The notes below the pieces were generated by a model, which saw only the letters and a list, made by a program, of their open reading frames with translations, was not told the origin of the DNA and searched no databases. A program made the translations under genes and the position numbers. From Calothrix membranacea FACHB-236 (GTDB lineage Bacteria; Cyanobacteriota; Cyanobacteriia; Cyanobacteriales; Nostocaceae), in the NCBI RefSeq assembly GCF_014696315.1, contig NZ_JACJPX010000067.1, forward strand, positions 1 to 43,365: DNA of 43,365 bases, in the 5' to 3' direction. This document shows positions 16,883-25,442 of the stretch, piece by piece. Position 1 is the stretch's first letter. Each line of letters starts with the position of its first letter.

Positions 16883-19800
16883 AAGCGAATTACTCTGAAG
16901 ATGAGGGTGTTGCTGTTGTACCCCAAACTAAACTGGCGATATTTCAAGCGCCACCTTTACCTGCACACTTTGTTGAACGCCCAGAATATAGCGATGAATT
17001 AAAAACTCGCCTGCTCACAGAAGATAATTGCACCTTGGTAATTACGGCGATTCACGGTTTAGGTTCTGTGGGTAAATCGACTTTAGCCGCAGCTTTAGCA
17101 GTAGATGCAGAAATACAAACTCGGTTTTGTGATGGGATTTTGTGGGCAACATTAGGTCAACAGCCGGATGTGCTGTCTTTAATTAGTGGCTGGGTGCAAG
17201 CATTAGGAGACTATAGCTTTAAACCTACCAGTGTGGGAGCGACTACTAATCATTTACGGACGCTGCTTTATGACAAAGCTGTGTTGCTGGTGGTGGATGA
17301 TGCTTGGAATACGCAAGATGCACAAGCGTTTAATGTGGGTGGGGTGCGGTGTCAGGTTTTAGTAACAACTCGTGAAGCAGCAATTGCCGATGCCTTAGCA
17401 GCCAGCACCTACAGCCTGGATATCATGAAACCAAGTCAGGCGATGGCATTGCTGACGAAGAAATTAAGACGCGAAATTACGGGTGCAGAACGTCAGTCAG
17501 CCGAAAATTTAGCTAAAGGCGTTGGTTATCTCCCCCTAGCGTTGGAACTTGCAGCCGCCGAAGTTGCTAGTGGTACAACTTGGGATGAACTATTGGCGGA
17601 TATTCGGCAAGAGGTAGCAAGATTAACAAGTTTTGACCGACCGGAAGCGGAGGAAATTACCGATGAGGCGAGTTTAAAACGCCTGAGTTTAACGGCATCA
17701 TTAAACTTGAGTGTTAAGCGAATGCCTCCAGAAAAGCAGCAGCATTTTGCTTGGTTGGGGGTGTTGCCGGAGGATGTCAACATTAATAAAATGATGGCGG
17801 CGACGCTGTGGGCAATGGATGAGCGTGATGCTGCCAAGATATTGCAATATTTACGGAATAAGGCATTGCTATTAACAGGAGTACGCCTTGCTGATGGTAC
17901 GCCTACCTATCGGTTACATGACTTATTCCATGATTTAGCCTGTAATTTGTTAACTGCTGCGTCACAGCCAAAGCGGACAGGAGATTTGCCAGGGTTAGGT
18001 CTAAAGCTTGCTGATGCTCACGCTGCTTTTTTGGAGAAATATCGGCAGAAAACTCAGAATAATTTATGGCATACCTTGGCTGATGATGGTTACATTCATC
18101 AGCGTTTAGTTTGGCATTTGGAGAAGGCGGGACTCTTGGAAGAGATTCACTCTTTATTGTGGGAGGAGTCGGCATCTGGCAATAATGGCTGGTTTGAAGC
18201 GCGGGAACAATTGGCACAAACAGGGGGTTACATCACAGATATATCTCGTGCTTGGGAATTAGCCCAAAGGAATTTGACTGCATCAACATTAAGTTTGCAG
18301 TGTCGCTATGCTTTGATTACTACATCCCTGAATAGTTTGGCAGCTAATTTACCAAGAGATTTATTACTTGCTTTGGTCAAAAACAAGAAGTGGACTCCCG
18401 AACAAGGACTAGCTTACGCCCTGCAAAAACCAAAGCTAGAAGAGAAAATCGACGCGCTGGCAAAACTAGTCAATTATCTGCCACCAAATCTTCAACAATT
18501 AGCACTGCAAAAAGCACTTGCTGCTGCCAGGACGATTCAGGATGAGAATGATCGTGCCCAAGCCTTGAGTGTCTTAGCAGATAAAATGCCAGAAGTATTA
18601 CCAGAAGCACTTGCTGCTGCCAGGGCACTTGGGAATGAGAATGATCGTGCCCAAGCCTTGAGTGCCTTAGCAGACAAACTGCCTCCAGAGTTGTTAAAAG
18701 AAGCACTTGCTGCTGCTGTGGTGATTCGAGATGAGAATTATCGTGCCCAAGCCTTGAGTGCCTTAGCAGACAAACTACCACCAGAGTTGTTAAAAGAAGC
18801 ACTTGCTGCTGCCAGGACACTTGGGAATGAGTATGATCGTGCCCAAGTCTTGAGTGCCTTAGCAGACAAACTGCCAGAAGTATTGCCAGAAGCCCTTGCT
18901 GTTACCAGGGCGATTTGGGATGAGTATTATCGTGCCGATGCCAGGAATGCCTTAGCAGATAAACTACCACCAGAGTTGTTGTTAGCAGCTCTTGCTGTTA
19001 CCAGGGCGATTCGGGATGAGAATTATCGTGCCGATGCCTTGAGCGCCTTAGCAGATAAACTGCCACCAGAGTTGTTGAAAGAAGCCCTCACCGCCGCTAG
19101 GTTGATTCGGAATGAGGATTATCTTACCCATGCCTTGAGTGCCTTAGCAGATAAACTGCCACCAGCGTTGTTGAAAGAAGCCCTCACCGCCGCTAGGGTG
19201 ACTCGGAATGAGTATTATCGTACCTATGCTTTGAGTGCCTTAGCAGGCAAACTGCCAGAAGTATTGCCAGAAGCCCTTGCTGTTGCCAGGGCGATTTGGG
19301 ATGAGTATTATCGTGCCAATGCTTTGAGTGCCTTAGCAGATAAACTACCACCAGAGTTGTTAAAAGAAGCTGTTGCTGTTGCCAGGGCGATTCGGGATGA
19401 GAATTATCGTGCCCAAGCCTTGAGTGCCTTAGCAGGCAAACTGCCAGAAGTATTGCCAGAAGCCCTTACTGTTGCCAGGGCGATTCGGGATGAGTACGAT
19501 CGCGCCCAAGCCTTGAGTGCCTTAGCAGATAAACTACCAGAAGTATTACCAGAAGCTCTTGCTGTTGCCAGGGCGATTGGGGATGATTGGAATCGTGCCC
19601 AAGCCTTGAGTGTCTTAGCAGATAAACTGCCACCAGAGTTGTTGCCAGCAGCTCTTGCTGCTACCAAGGCGATTTGGCATGAGTATTCTCGTACCCAAGC
19701 CTTGACCTTGAGTGCCTTAGCAAACAAACTACCACCAGAGTTGTTGCCAGAAGCTCTTGCTGTTGCCAGGGCGATTCGGGATGAGTACGATCGTGCCCAA

Positions 19801-21339
19801 GCCTTGATTGCCTTAGCAGATAAACTGCCAGAAGTATTGCCAGAAGCCCTTGCTATTGCCAGGGCAATGTGGTATGAGAATCATCGTACCGATACCTTGA
19901 GTGCCTTAGCAGACAAACTGCCACCAGAGTTGTTGCCAGCAGCTCTTGCTGCTGCCAGGATGATTCGAGATGAGAATGATCGTACCGATGCCTTGAGTGC
20001 CTTAGCAGACAAACTGCCACCAGAGTTGTTGCCAGCAGCTCTTGCTGCTGTCAGGGCACTTGGGCATGAGCGGAATCGTGCCAAAGCCTTGAGTGCCTTA
20101 GCAGACAAACTGCCACCAAAGTTGTTGCCAGAAGCTCTTGCTGCTGCTGTGGCGATTGGGGATGAGTATTATCTTACCGATGCCTTGAGTGCCTTAGCAG
20201 ACAAACTGCCACCAAAGTTGTTGCCAGAAGCTGTTGCTGCTGCCAGGGCGATTCAAAATGAGTATTATCGTGCTAAAGTTTTGATACCTTTAGTAGAAAA
20301 ACTACCAGAGGTTTTGCCCGAAGCTATTGCTGCTGCCAGAGAGATTGAGGACGGAATGACTCGTGGTGAAGTTTTGGTACCTTTAGTAGAGAAACTACCG
20401 CCAAAACTACTGCCAGAAGCCCTGACTGCGGCTAGAGAAACTCAGGAGAGCTATCATCGTGCTGAGGTTTTGATTGCCCTAGCCCAAAGATTCCCAGAAG
20501 TTGTGCCCGAAGCTATTGCTGCTACCGAGGCGATTCAGGATGAGTCTTGTCGTGGTCATCGTTTAAGTGAATTAGCCGAGAAACTGCCACCAGAATTATT
20601 ACCAGAAGTCCTAGCGATCGCTCGGAAAATTCAGAATCATTACGAGCGCGCCCAACCTTTGATAGCTTTAGTAGAGAAACTACCAGAAGTTTTGCCAGAA
20701 GCCCTTGCTGCTGCTAGAGAAACTCAGGATGACTGTGATCGTGCTGAGGTTTTGATTGCCTTAGTCCAAAGACTACCAGAAGTTGTGCCAGAAGCTATTG
20801 CTGCTACCGAGGCGATTGAGCATCAATCTTATCGTGTCCGGAGGTTAAGTGAATTAGCCGAGAAACTACCACCAGAATTATTACCAGAAGTCCTTACTGC
20901 TGCTAGAAAGATTCAGGATAACCTTTATCGTGCCGATGCTTTGATTGTCTTAGCTCAAAAACTACCAGAAGTTTTGCCAGAAGCACTTGCTGCTGCTAGG
21001 GCAATTGAGGATGAGCATTATCGCGCCGATGCCCTCACTGCCTTAGCCGACAAACTGCCAGAGGTATTACCAGAAGCACTTGCTGCTGCTAGGGCAATTG
21101 AGGATGAGCATTATCGCACCAATGCCCTCAGTGCCTTAGCTTTTGATCTGTCACAAATGCCATCCGCCATACTTTTTCCACTTTGGCGAGATACCCTTCA
21201 TCAGTTATCTGTTCGCACTCGCCCTAATTTGCTGCAAGATATCAAAGCATTGTTTCCGGTTATCTTTGCATTAGGTGGTGAAGTTGCAACGGTAGAACTT
21301 GCCAGTGCGATCGCAGATGTAGGGCGATGGTGGAAATAA
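16846..21339 (+). CDS. NB-ARC STAND ATPase with about 28 solenoid repeats
   Basis: The 1497-residue protein is a signal-transduction ATPase of the STAND class. Residues about 45-300 are NB-ARC: P-loop GLGSVGKST (71-79), Walker B LLVVDD (147-152), the sensor TTR (174-176) and GYLPLAL (227-233). A winged-helix and linker region follows (about 300-530), with YRLHDLFHDLA. Residues about 534-1431 are 31-32-residue helical repeats built on ALADKLPPELLPEALAAAR and DENYRAQALS, alternating with a one-residue-shorter form (LPEVLPEAL). They should form a HEAT/TPR-like sensor arm. No effector domain is visible, and the N terminus is probably incomplete because of the upstream frameshift. Relatives serve as innate sensors, some against phage; the role here is unknown. 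Confidence 0.9.
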   Translation: MGKHRPQKSQELEANYSEDEGVAVVPQTKLAIFQAPPLPAHFVERPEYSDELKTRLLTEDNCTLVITAIHGLGSVGKSTLAAALAVDAEIQTRFCDGILWATLGQQPDVLSLISGWVQALGDYSFKPTSVGATTNHLRTLLYDKAVLLVVDDAWNTQDAQAFNVGGVRCQVLVTTREAAIADALAASTYSLDIMKPSQAMALLTKKLRREITGAERQSAENLAKGVGYLPLALELAAAEVASGTTWDELLADIRQEVARLTSFDRPEAEEITDEASLKRLSLTASLNLSVKRMPPEKQQHFAWLGVLPEDVNINKMMAATLWAMDERDAAKILQYLRNKALLLTGVRLADGTPTYRLHDLFHDLACNLLTAASQPKRTGDLPGLGLKLADAHAAFLEKYRQKTQNNLWHTLADDGYIHQRLVWHLEKAGLLEEIHSLLWEESASGNNGWFEAREQLAQTGGYITDISRAWELAQRNLTASTLSLQCRYALITTSLNSLAANLPRDLLLALVKNKKWTPEQGLAYALQKPKLEEKIDALAKLVNYLPPNLQQLALQKALAAARTIQDENDRAQALSVLADKMPEVLPEALAAARALGNENDRAQALSALADKLPPELLKEALAAAVVIRDENYRAQALSALADKLPPELLKEALAAARTLGNEYDRAQVLSALADKLPEVLPEALAVTRAIWDEYYRADARNALADKLPPELLLAALAVTRAIRDENYRADALSALADKLPPELLKEALTAARLIRNEDYLTHALSALADKLPPALLKEALTAARVTRNEYYRTYALSALAGKLPEVLPEALAVARAIWDEYYRANALSALADKLPPELLKEAVAVARAIRDENYRAQALSALAGKLPEVLPEALTVARAIRDEYDRAQALSALADKLPEVLPEALAVARAIGDDWNRAQALSVLADKLPPELLPAALAATKAIWHEYSRTQALTLSALANKLPPELLPEALAVARAIRDEYDRAQALIALADKLPEVLPEALAIARAMWYENHRTDTLSALADKLPPELLPAALAAARMIRDENDRTDALSALADKLPPELLPAALAAVRALGHERNRAKALSALADKLPPKLLPEALAAAVAIGDEYYLTDALSALADKLPPKLLPEAVAAARAIQNEYYRAKVLIPLVEKLPEVLPEAIAAAREIEDGMTRGEVLVPLVEKLPPKLLPEALTAARETQESYHRAEVLIALAQRFPEVVPEAIAATEAIQDESCRGHRLSELAEKLPPELLPEVLAIARKIQNHYERAQPLIALVEKLPEVLPEALAAARETQDDCDRAEVLIALVQRLPEVVPEAIAATEAIEHQSYRVRRLSELAEKLPPELLPEVLTAARKIQDNLYRADALIVLAQKLPEVLPEALAAARAIEDEHYRADALTALADKLPEVLPEALAAARAIEDEHYRTNALSALAFDLSQMPSAILFPLWRDTLHQLSVRTRPNLLQDIKALFPVIFALGGEVATVELASAIADVGRWWK
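18460..21140 (+). repeat. In-gene tandem repeats, 93-96 bases each, about 28 copies
   Basis: Units share nearly identical DNA such as GCCTTGAGTGCCTTAGCAGA and AAACTGCCACCAGAGTTGTT. Copies 3-19 are the most alike. Copies 20-27 are more diverged, and within them a three-copy block (21-23) is repeated as 24-26. The pattern indicates recent expansion by unequal recombination. Confidence 0.9.
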
Positions 21340-21371
21340 TTCGTAATTCGTAGTTCGTAATTCGTAATTTA
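21339..21371. repeat. STRR: ATTCGTA heptamers
   Basis: AATTCGTAATTCGTAGTTCG and the following units form a short heptamer array directly after the NB-ARC stop. Confidence 0.75.
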
Positions 21372-21404
21372 CACCTCAAAAGTATAGAGTGCGATCGCTG
21401 TTAA

Positions 21405-21532
21405 TACCAATTCAAATAATGTTGGCGACAGATAAATTCTTTGTAGGGGCACGGCACCAGTAAGATATTGGATATGCCAAAAGATTGTGGATGCCGTGCC
21501 CCTACCCATCTGTCGCTTGTTTCAAAATGGTA
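21405..21532. mobile_element. MITE-like element, copy B
   Basis: The 128-bp element has termini TACCAATTCAAATAAT and TTTCAAAATGGTA, inner GGCGACAGAT/ATCTGTCGC, and a central hairpin TGTAGGGGCACGGCA/TGCCGTGCCCCTAC. It belongs to the same family as copies at 16370 and 29395. Confidence 0.8.
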
Positions 21533-21703
21533 TAACTACTCCAGAAAATGCGATCGCTTCTCGACAAAATGCGATCACGGTTCACTATTCCAGAAAATGC
21601 GATCGCTTAACCTTGTAAGATTCGCACTCCATCTCTTCACTGCGATTTCTACCACCAAGCGATGCAGCATCTACGCCAAATCAGCCTGCTTTCCCAAAAT
21701 TAC

Positions 21704-21892
21704 CTCATCCATAGAGAACATCGGTTCCTTCACAACCAACGCGATCGGGTTGTCTATCAATGAGCGCTCATCCATAGAGAACATCGGTTCCTTCATAACC
21801 AACGTGATCGGGTTGTCTATCAATGAGCGCTCATCCATAGAGAACATCGGTTCCTTCACAACCAACGCGATCGGGTTGTCTATCAATGAGCG
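21704..21892. repeat. Three tandem 63-bp repeats
   Basis: Units begin at 21704, 21767 and 21830 (CTCATCCATAGAGAACATCG...) and differ by only a few bases. The period of 63 is divisible by three, so both strands stay open, giving 21-residue repeat peptides. There are no unique spacers, so it is not a CRISPR array. Confidence 0.9.
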
Positions 21893-22340
21893 CTCCTTCG
21901 TTCACAACCAGATCTCATTCACAACCAACGAGCCAATTTTTTGCGCCAAGTGGCTTTACTAGGTGTTAATACTTGTCGCTTAAGGGGGAAGGGGGAAAGG
22001 GACAAGGGGAAGAAAAAACCTTTAACCCTTAACCTTTTACCTTTCACCTTTTCCCCAAAACCAATTTTGGTTTCAAAACGCTTAACCGATATCTCTGTGT
22101 TGGGTTTCCTTACGTCAACCCAACCTACTCATCTAATGAGCAATTGGGGATTAAAAGGCGATCGCTCGATGATTACGCATAATTACAGAATTATAACCCG
22201 AAATATTGTTAAAAAAAGCTAAAAATTTGTTATTTTCCCTGAACCGAAATCCACCTATTTTAAGACAAGCTAACAGAAGCACAGCAAAGCAAAATTCAAA
22301 ATGAATCAACGTCAGCATTTCATGGTTGGAGAATTGTTGA

Positions 22341-22360
22341 TTTATTTACGCTGTGCTGTA
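22341..22360. repeat. Second copy of the 20-base TTTATTTACGC motif
   Basis: TTTATTTACGCTGTGCTGTA matches position 79-98 except one base. It lies 33 bases before the start of the downstream gene, within its likely 5' untranslated region or promoter. Confidence 0.5.
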
Positions 22361-22392
22361 GTCGCAAATTTCATGAGGAGTGAATCTATTAT

Positions 22393-22788
22393 ATGACCTT
22401 ACCTAAACGCTCATCTCGTATTCTCGAAAAAGCTCTACAGAGAGCTTCTGGAATGCAAGCTATTGATCCAAATCTTGATTTTGGTAATGCTAACAGCTTG
22501 CAAAATCTAGTGCAACTAATTGAAGAATTACGCAGTAAACTCAACGCTCATAATACGGCTTTGGCTGTGGTTGATGCTTCCAAAACTGATATTGATAAGT
22601 TAGAAAAAACCTTGAGTGTTGTATGTGAAAATATGCTGATGTCTGTTGCTGGCAGATACGGAAAAGAAAGCGCCGAATATGTGCAAGCTGGTGGAGTACT
22701 CAAGAGCGATCGCATCCGCAAAGGTACTATCACCCGCATCAAATTAGGTACAGAGAAACCACCTGTTGAGCCGATAGAAACAGCATAA
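22393..22788 (+). CDS. Small helical protein of unknown function
   Basis: The protein has 131 residues, no signal peptide, no membrane segment and a single cysteine. Residues about 30-80 are predicted helical (NLVQLIEELRSKLNAHNTAL, TDIDKLEKTLSVVCENML) with possible coiled-coil heptads. The C-terminal part is basic, with an IRKGTITRIKLG stretch. The ATG is preceded by GAGGAG about 12 bases upstream. Codon use resembles the housekeeping genes nearby, and the composition looks like a genuine protein. I do not recognise the family. Its 3' side runs into the 19-bp tandem repeats. Confidence 0.75.
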   Translation: MTLPKRSSRILEKALQRASGMQAIDPNLDFGNANSLQNLVQLIEELRSKLNAHNTALAVVDASKTDIDKLEKTLSVVCENMLMSVAGRYGKESAEYVQAGGVLKSDRIRKGTITRIKLGTEKPPVEPIETA

Positions 22789-22793
22789 GTTAA

Positions 22794-22858
22794 GGAGACG
22801 CGATCAATCTTTGGAGACGCGATCAATCCTTGGAGACGCGATCAATCGCGTCTCTACA
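22794..22858. repeat. 19-bp tandem repeat ending in an inverted repeat
   Basis: GGAGACGCGATCAATCYTT begins at 22794, 22813 and 22832. The last unit continues into TCGCGTCTC, completing an AGACGCGA/TCGCGTCT hairpin. The same palindrome appears near 6475. Confidence 0.8.
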
Positions 22859-22909
22859 AGATTTAAAGGTCAATCGATTTATTTGATCCGAACCGGATTG
22901 CCTCATCTT

Positions 22910-23986
22910 TTATCGCACAGTTTCTCGTGTTAACTCCGCATCTATGGGTTTGACGAGGTAAATTCGCAACATATGCCAGATGATAGCGGTAATGACTGGT
23001 AATTTCTGCCAAAACTTGACAAACTTAGAGCGATCGCTGTTGTTAATCTCTGTGAGTTTCTGATTATTCTGGTAACACTGCTCTAAGCGCCAGAAAAACG
23101 CCGGGTGGCTGGTATCTAAAATGATGGGAAAGGCTCTAGAGGCGGTGTTGTTTGTCTCTGCGATCACTTGGTTATTATACTTGCGTGGATGAATCCCGAT
23201 AGATTCATAAAAGCTGGCGCGTTCAAATACCGTAATTGTGTGGGTAACAAACACCGTCAGCAAGAAGAAACGCACCCACAACCTTGCTCTCCAGTTATCC
23301 CATAATTGTGGTTGCGACCTGAGCAATGCTTTAAAGAAATCTCCATGTCGGTTTTCATCTTGACACCAACTCTCAAATTTACGGAATAGGGGATAAAACT
23401 GATAGTCAGGGTTTTTCTGCAAATGGCGATACATCAATATATAACGCCAATAGCCAATTTTCTCCGATAGGTAGACTGTATAGATAATCCACTCTGGCGG
23501 GAAAAATGTATAAGTACGGCTTTTAGTTAAGTAGCTCAAATCTAGGGAGAGGTTAAAATCTGCCATTGACTTGTTTAAAAATCCCGCATGACGCGCTTCA
23601 TCCCTGGCCATAAAATTAAAAGCATCCGCCAAAATCGGGTTTCTGTCTTTGAGTCGGCGTGATATTTCCTTAAATAGTAGAAACCCGGAAAACTCGGAAG
23701 TACATGAACGTTCCAAAAAGTCAATAAAAGAACGCCGTGTTTCTCCTTCAATATGCTCCCAACTCTGCTTAAATTCTTCATCACGCACAAAATGATGGCG
23801 GTTATAGTCAGCCCGCAGTTCCTCTACAATTGCCAGTAACTCAGTCTCATGGGCTGAAATATCTAACTTTGCGATCGCCTCGAAGTCAGTAGTATAAAAC
23901 CGGGGTGTTAATAATGTTTCTTTCACAGGCGCTTTTACACCTGGCTTTAGTAACTGAGGCTCCGGAGTTTCAACAGACTTCACCAT
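22910..23986 (-). CDS. acsF: Mg-protoporphyrin IX monomethyl ester oxidative cyclase
   Basis: This diiron enzyme forms the isocyclic ring of chlorophyll, converting Mg-protoporphyrin IX monomethyl ester to divinyl protochlorophyllide with O2. The 358-residue length is usual. Ligand motifs are visible: Glu98 in SEFSGFLLFKE, DEARH (129-133) and DENRH (210-214), with the aromatic FFPPEWIIYTVYLSEKIGYWRY between them. Hydrophobic helices near 225-250 and 330-350 suit its membrane association. It is divergent from heme oxygenase and hemN. In Synechocystis the second cyclase (chlAII) is grouped with ho2 and hemN and induced at low oxygen, so this is probably the microoxic isoform. The ATG at 23986 follows an AAGGA site. 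Confidence 0.95.
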   Translation of the reverse strand: MVKSVETPEPQLLKPGVKAPVKETLLTPRFYTTDFEAIAKLDISAHETELLAIVEELRADYNRHHFVRDEEFKQSWEHIEGETRRSFIDFLERSCTSEFSGFLLFKEISRRLKDRNPILADAFNFMARDEARHAGFLNKSMADFNLSLDLSYLTKSRTYTFFPPEWIIYTVYLSEKIGYWRYILMYRHLQKNPDYQFYPLFRKFESWCQDENRHGDFFKALLRSQPQLWDNWRARLWVRFFLLTVFVTHTITVFERASFYESIGIHPRKYNNQVIAETNNTASRAFPIILDTSHPAFFWRLEQCYQNNQKLTEINNSDRSKFVKFWQKLPVITAIIWHMLRIYLVKPIDAELTRETVR

Positions 23987-24079
23987 GAGAATCCTTCTCT
24001 CGCTCTATCCTTCAATAGCTATATAAGCATAATATATTGTTGAGAACAGTTAAGTTGTGCGAAGGGGTTGGGGGTGAGG

Positions 24080-24167
24080 CAAGGGGGCAGGGAGCAGGGA
24101 GCAGGGGGAGAAATAATTAATGGCAAGGGGGCAGGGAGCAGGGAGCAGGGGGAGAAATAATTAATGG
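24080..24167. repeat. 44-bp tandem duplication
   Basis: AAGGGGGCAGGGAGCAGGGA...AATTAATGGC occurs twice in a row with a period of exactly 44 bases and no visible difference, indicating a very recent duplication. Confidence 0.9.
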
Positions 24168-24169
24168 CA

Positions 24170-24290
24170 AACCCCAAACACCCAACACCAAACACCAATT
24201 ACCAATTATCAATTACCAATTATCAATGCCCCATGCCCAATGCCCAATGCCCAATGCCCAATGCCCCATGCCCCATGCCCATCCCAAAAT
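24170..24290. repeat. STRR: ACCAATT and CCAATGC heptamers
   Basis: AACACCAAACACCAATTACC units pass into repeated GCCCAAT and GCCCCAT heptamers in the acsF-heme oxygenase spacer. Confidence 0.8.
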
Positions 24291-24635
24291 GTGCCTTCCC
24301 TGACAGACAAAAATAAAGAAATATTAATACTTTAATAGTTATACAAATATAAATAGTTAAATATTTTTGAGAGATAAAACGAGCAGGAATGAGCATTGGG
24401 AGTATATTTGCCGTAATACTGATGCTAATCCTGCTTAAACCCAAAATTTGGTGTTTGGTAATCGGTAATTAGTAATTACTATTCTCCCCTTGTCCCCTCA
24501 TACCCCACCCTTCGGGAAGCACGTCTACATCTCCCTCCTCTCCCCAATCCCCAATCCCCAGTCCCCAGTCCCTCTAGCAGACATCCTGAGTCGGTGGCTG
24601 TACAGAAATCTGGCGCTTGAAATTAAGGAAACAAA

Positions 24636-25313
24636 ATGAGTAGCAATCTAGCCGTCAAACTACGCTCTGGAACAGAACAAGCTCATACAGCAGCAGAAAA
24701 TGTAGGCTTTATGAAATGTTTTCTCAAAGGAGTTGTAGATAGAGACTGCTTTGCGAAGTTTTTGAGTAATTTGTATTTTGTTTATAGCGAACTAGAAGCG
24801 GCAATTGTAACTAATGTTAACAATCAGGCGATCGCAGCGGTTTACTTTCCAGAACTGAATCGGCAAGCTGCTCTAGAAAAGGACATGATGTTTTACTATG
24901 GAAAGCAATGGCGAAAGCAAATTGCTCCTGCAACTGCTACTCAAACATTTGTCGCCAGAATTCGGGAATTATCTGCTACTGAACCTATCCTATTGTTAGG
25001 ACACGCCTATACACGCTACATGGGCGACCTTTCTGGTGGTCAGATGTTGCAAAAAATTGCTCAATCAACTTTGCAATTATCTGGCTACGAAGGCACAAAT
25101 TTTTATAATTTTGACCAAATCCCCGACAAAACGGCATTTAAACACAAATACCGTGAGGCATTGGACGCATTACCCATCAATGATGCTACAGGCAACCGAA
25201 TTGTCGCAGAAGCTAACAATGCCTTTCATTTGAATATGCAAATGGTGCAAGGCTTAGAGGCGAATTTAATTCAATCCATCGGTCAAGCCTTATTTAACAG
25301 CCTAACTAATTAA
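24636..25313 (+). CDS. ho: Heme oxygenase (biliverdin-producing)
   Basis: The enzyme cleaves heme to biliverdin, iron and CO, feeding phycobilin chromophore synthesis. The 225-residue protein matches plant/cyanobacterial HO in length. It has the proximal heme ligand His17 in LRSGTEQAHTAAE and the distal-helix glycines in LGHAYTRYMGDLSGGQ (121-136). An AAGGA site precedes the ATG. hemN lies 129 bases downstream on the same strand and acsF is divergent, matching the low-oxygen cluster known from Synechocystis, which suggests an HO2-type role. Paralogue assignment from sequence alone is not certain. Confidence 0.95.
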   Translation: MSSNLAVKLRSGTEQAHTAAENVGFMKCFLKGVVDRDCFAKFLSNLYFVYSELEAAIVTNVNNQAIAAVYFPELNRQAALEKDMMFYYGKQWRKQIAPATATQTFVARIRELSATEPILLLGHAYTRYMGDLSGGQMLQKIAQSTLQLSGYEGTNFYNFDQIPDKTAFKHKYREALDALPINDATGNRIVAEANNAFHLNMQMVQGLEANLIQSIGQALFNSLTN

Positions 25314-25435
25314 AGGGTGAAGGGTGAAGGGTAAAGGGTCAAGGGTGAAAGGTCAAGAGTGAAAATAATTCTCCCTCATCTCCCCAGTCCCCAATCCCTA
25401 ATCCCCAATCCCTAATCCCCAGTCCCCACCCCGGA
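25314..25435. repeat. STRR: AAGGGTG and TCCCCAA/TCCCTAA heptamers
   Basis: AGGGTGAAGGGTGAAGGGTA units follow the heme oxygenase stop, then CCCCAATCCCTAATCCCCAA units lead up to the hemN ribosome site. Confidence 0.8.
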
Positions 25436-25442
25436 GGTTTTG

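Larger units (their letters stand above)
21372..22392. other. Long repeat-rich gap
   Basis: About 1 kb holds a MITE-like copy (21405-21532), three AATGCGATC HIP1-containing units (about 21547-21605), a 3 x 63-bp tandem array (21704-21892), a G-rich then C-rich STRR tract (about 21980-22060), and the motif at 22341. Open frames exist on both strands but follow the repeats. I see no convincing gene. Confidence 0.6.
23987..24635. promoter_or_regulatory. Divergent acsF / heme oxygenase control region
   Basis: The 649-base spacer must hold promoters for both directions. The first 70 bases next to acsF are unique and AT-rich. Next come a 44-bp duplication, CCAATGC-type STRR (to about 24290), an AT-rich unique stretch (24300-24440) and C-rich STRR (24480-24575). 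The unique stretches are the likeliest regulator sites; no operator can be assigned with confidence. Confidence 0.45.

Noticed and set aside
18470-20108. Several minus-strand frames of 75-116 codons inside the NB-ARC gene
   Set aside because: They mirror the tandem repeats of the real gene.
21671-21886. 71-codon minus-strand frame over the 63-bp array
   Set aside because: It arises from the same repeats, with no ribosome site and no independent support.
21704-21892. Possible CRISPR array
   Set aside because: The 63-bp units are contiguous with no unique spacers, and no cas gene is present.
21468-21962. 164-codon plus-strand frame with 21-residue repeats
   Set aside because: Its content is MITE sequence, HIP1 units and the 63-bp array; the opposite strand is equally open, so the repeats explain the frame.
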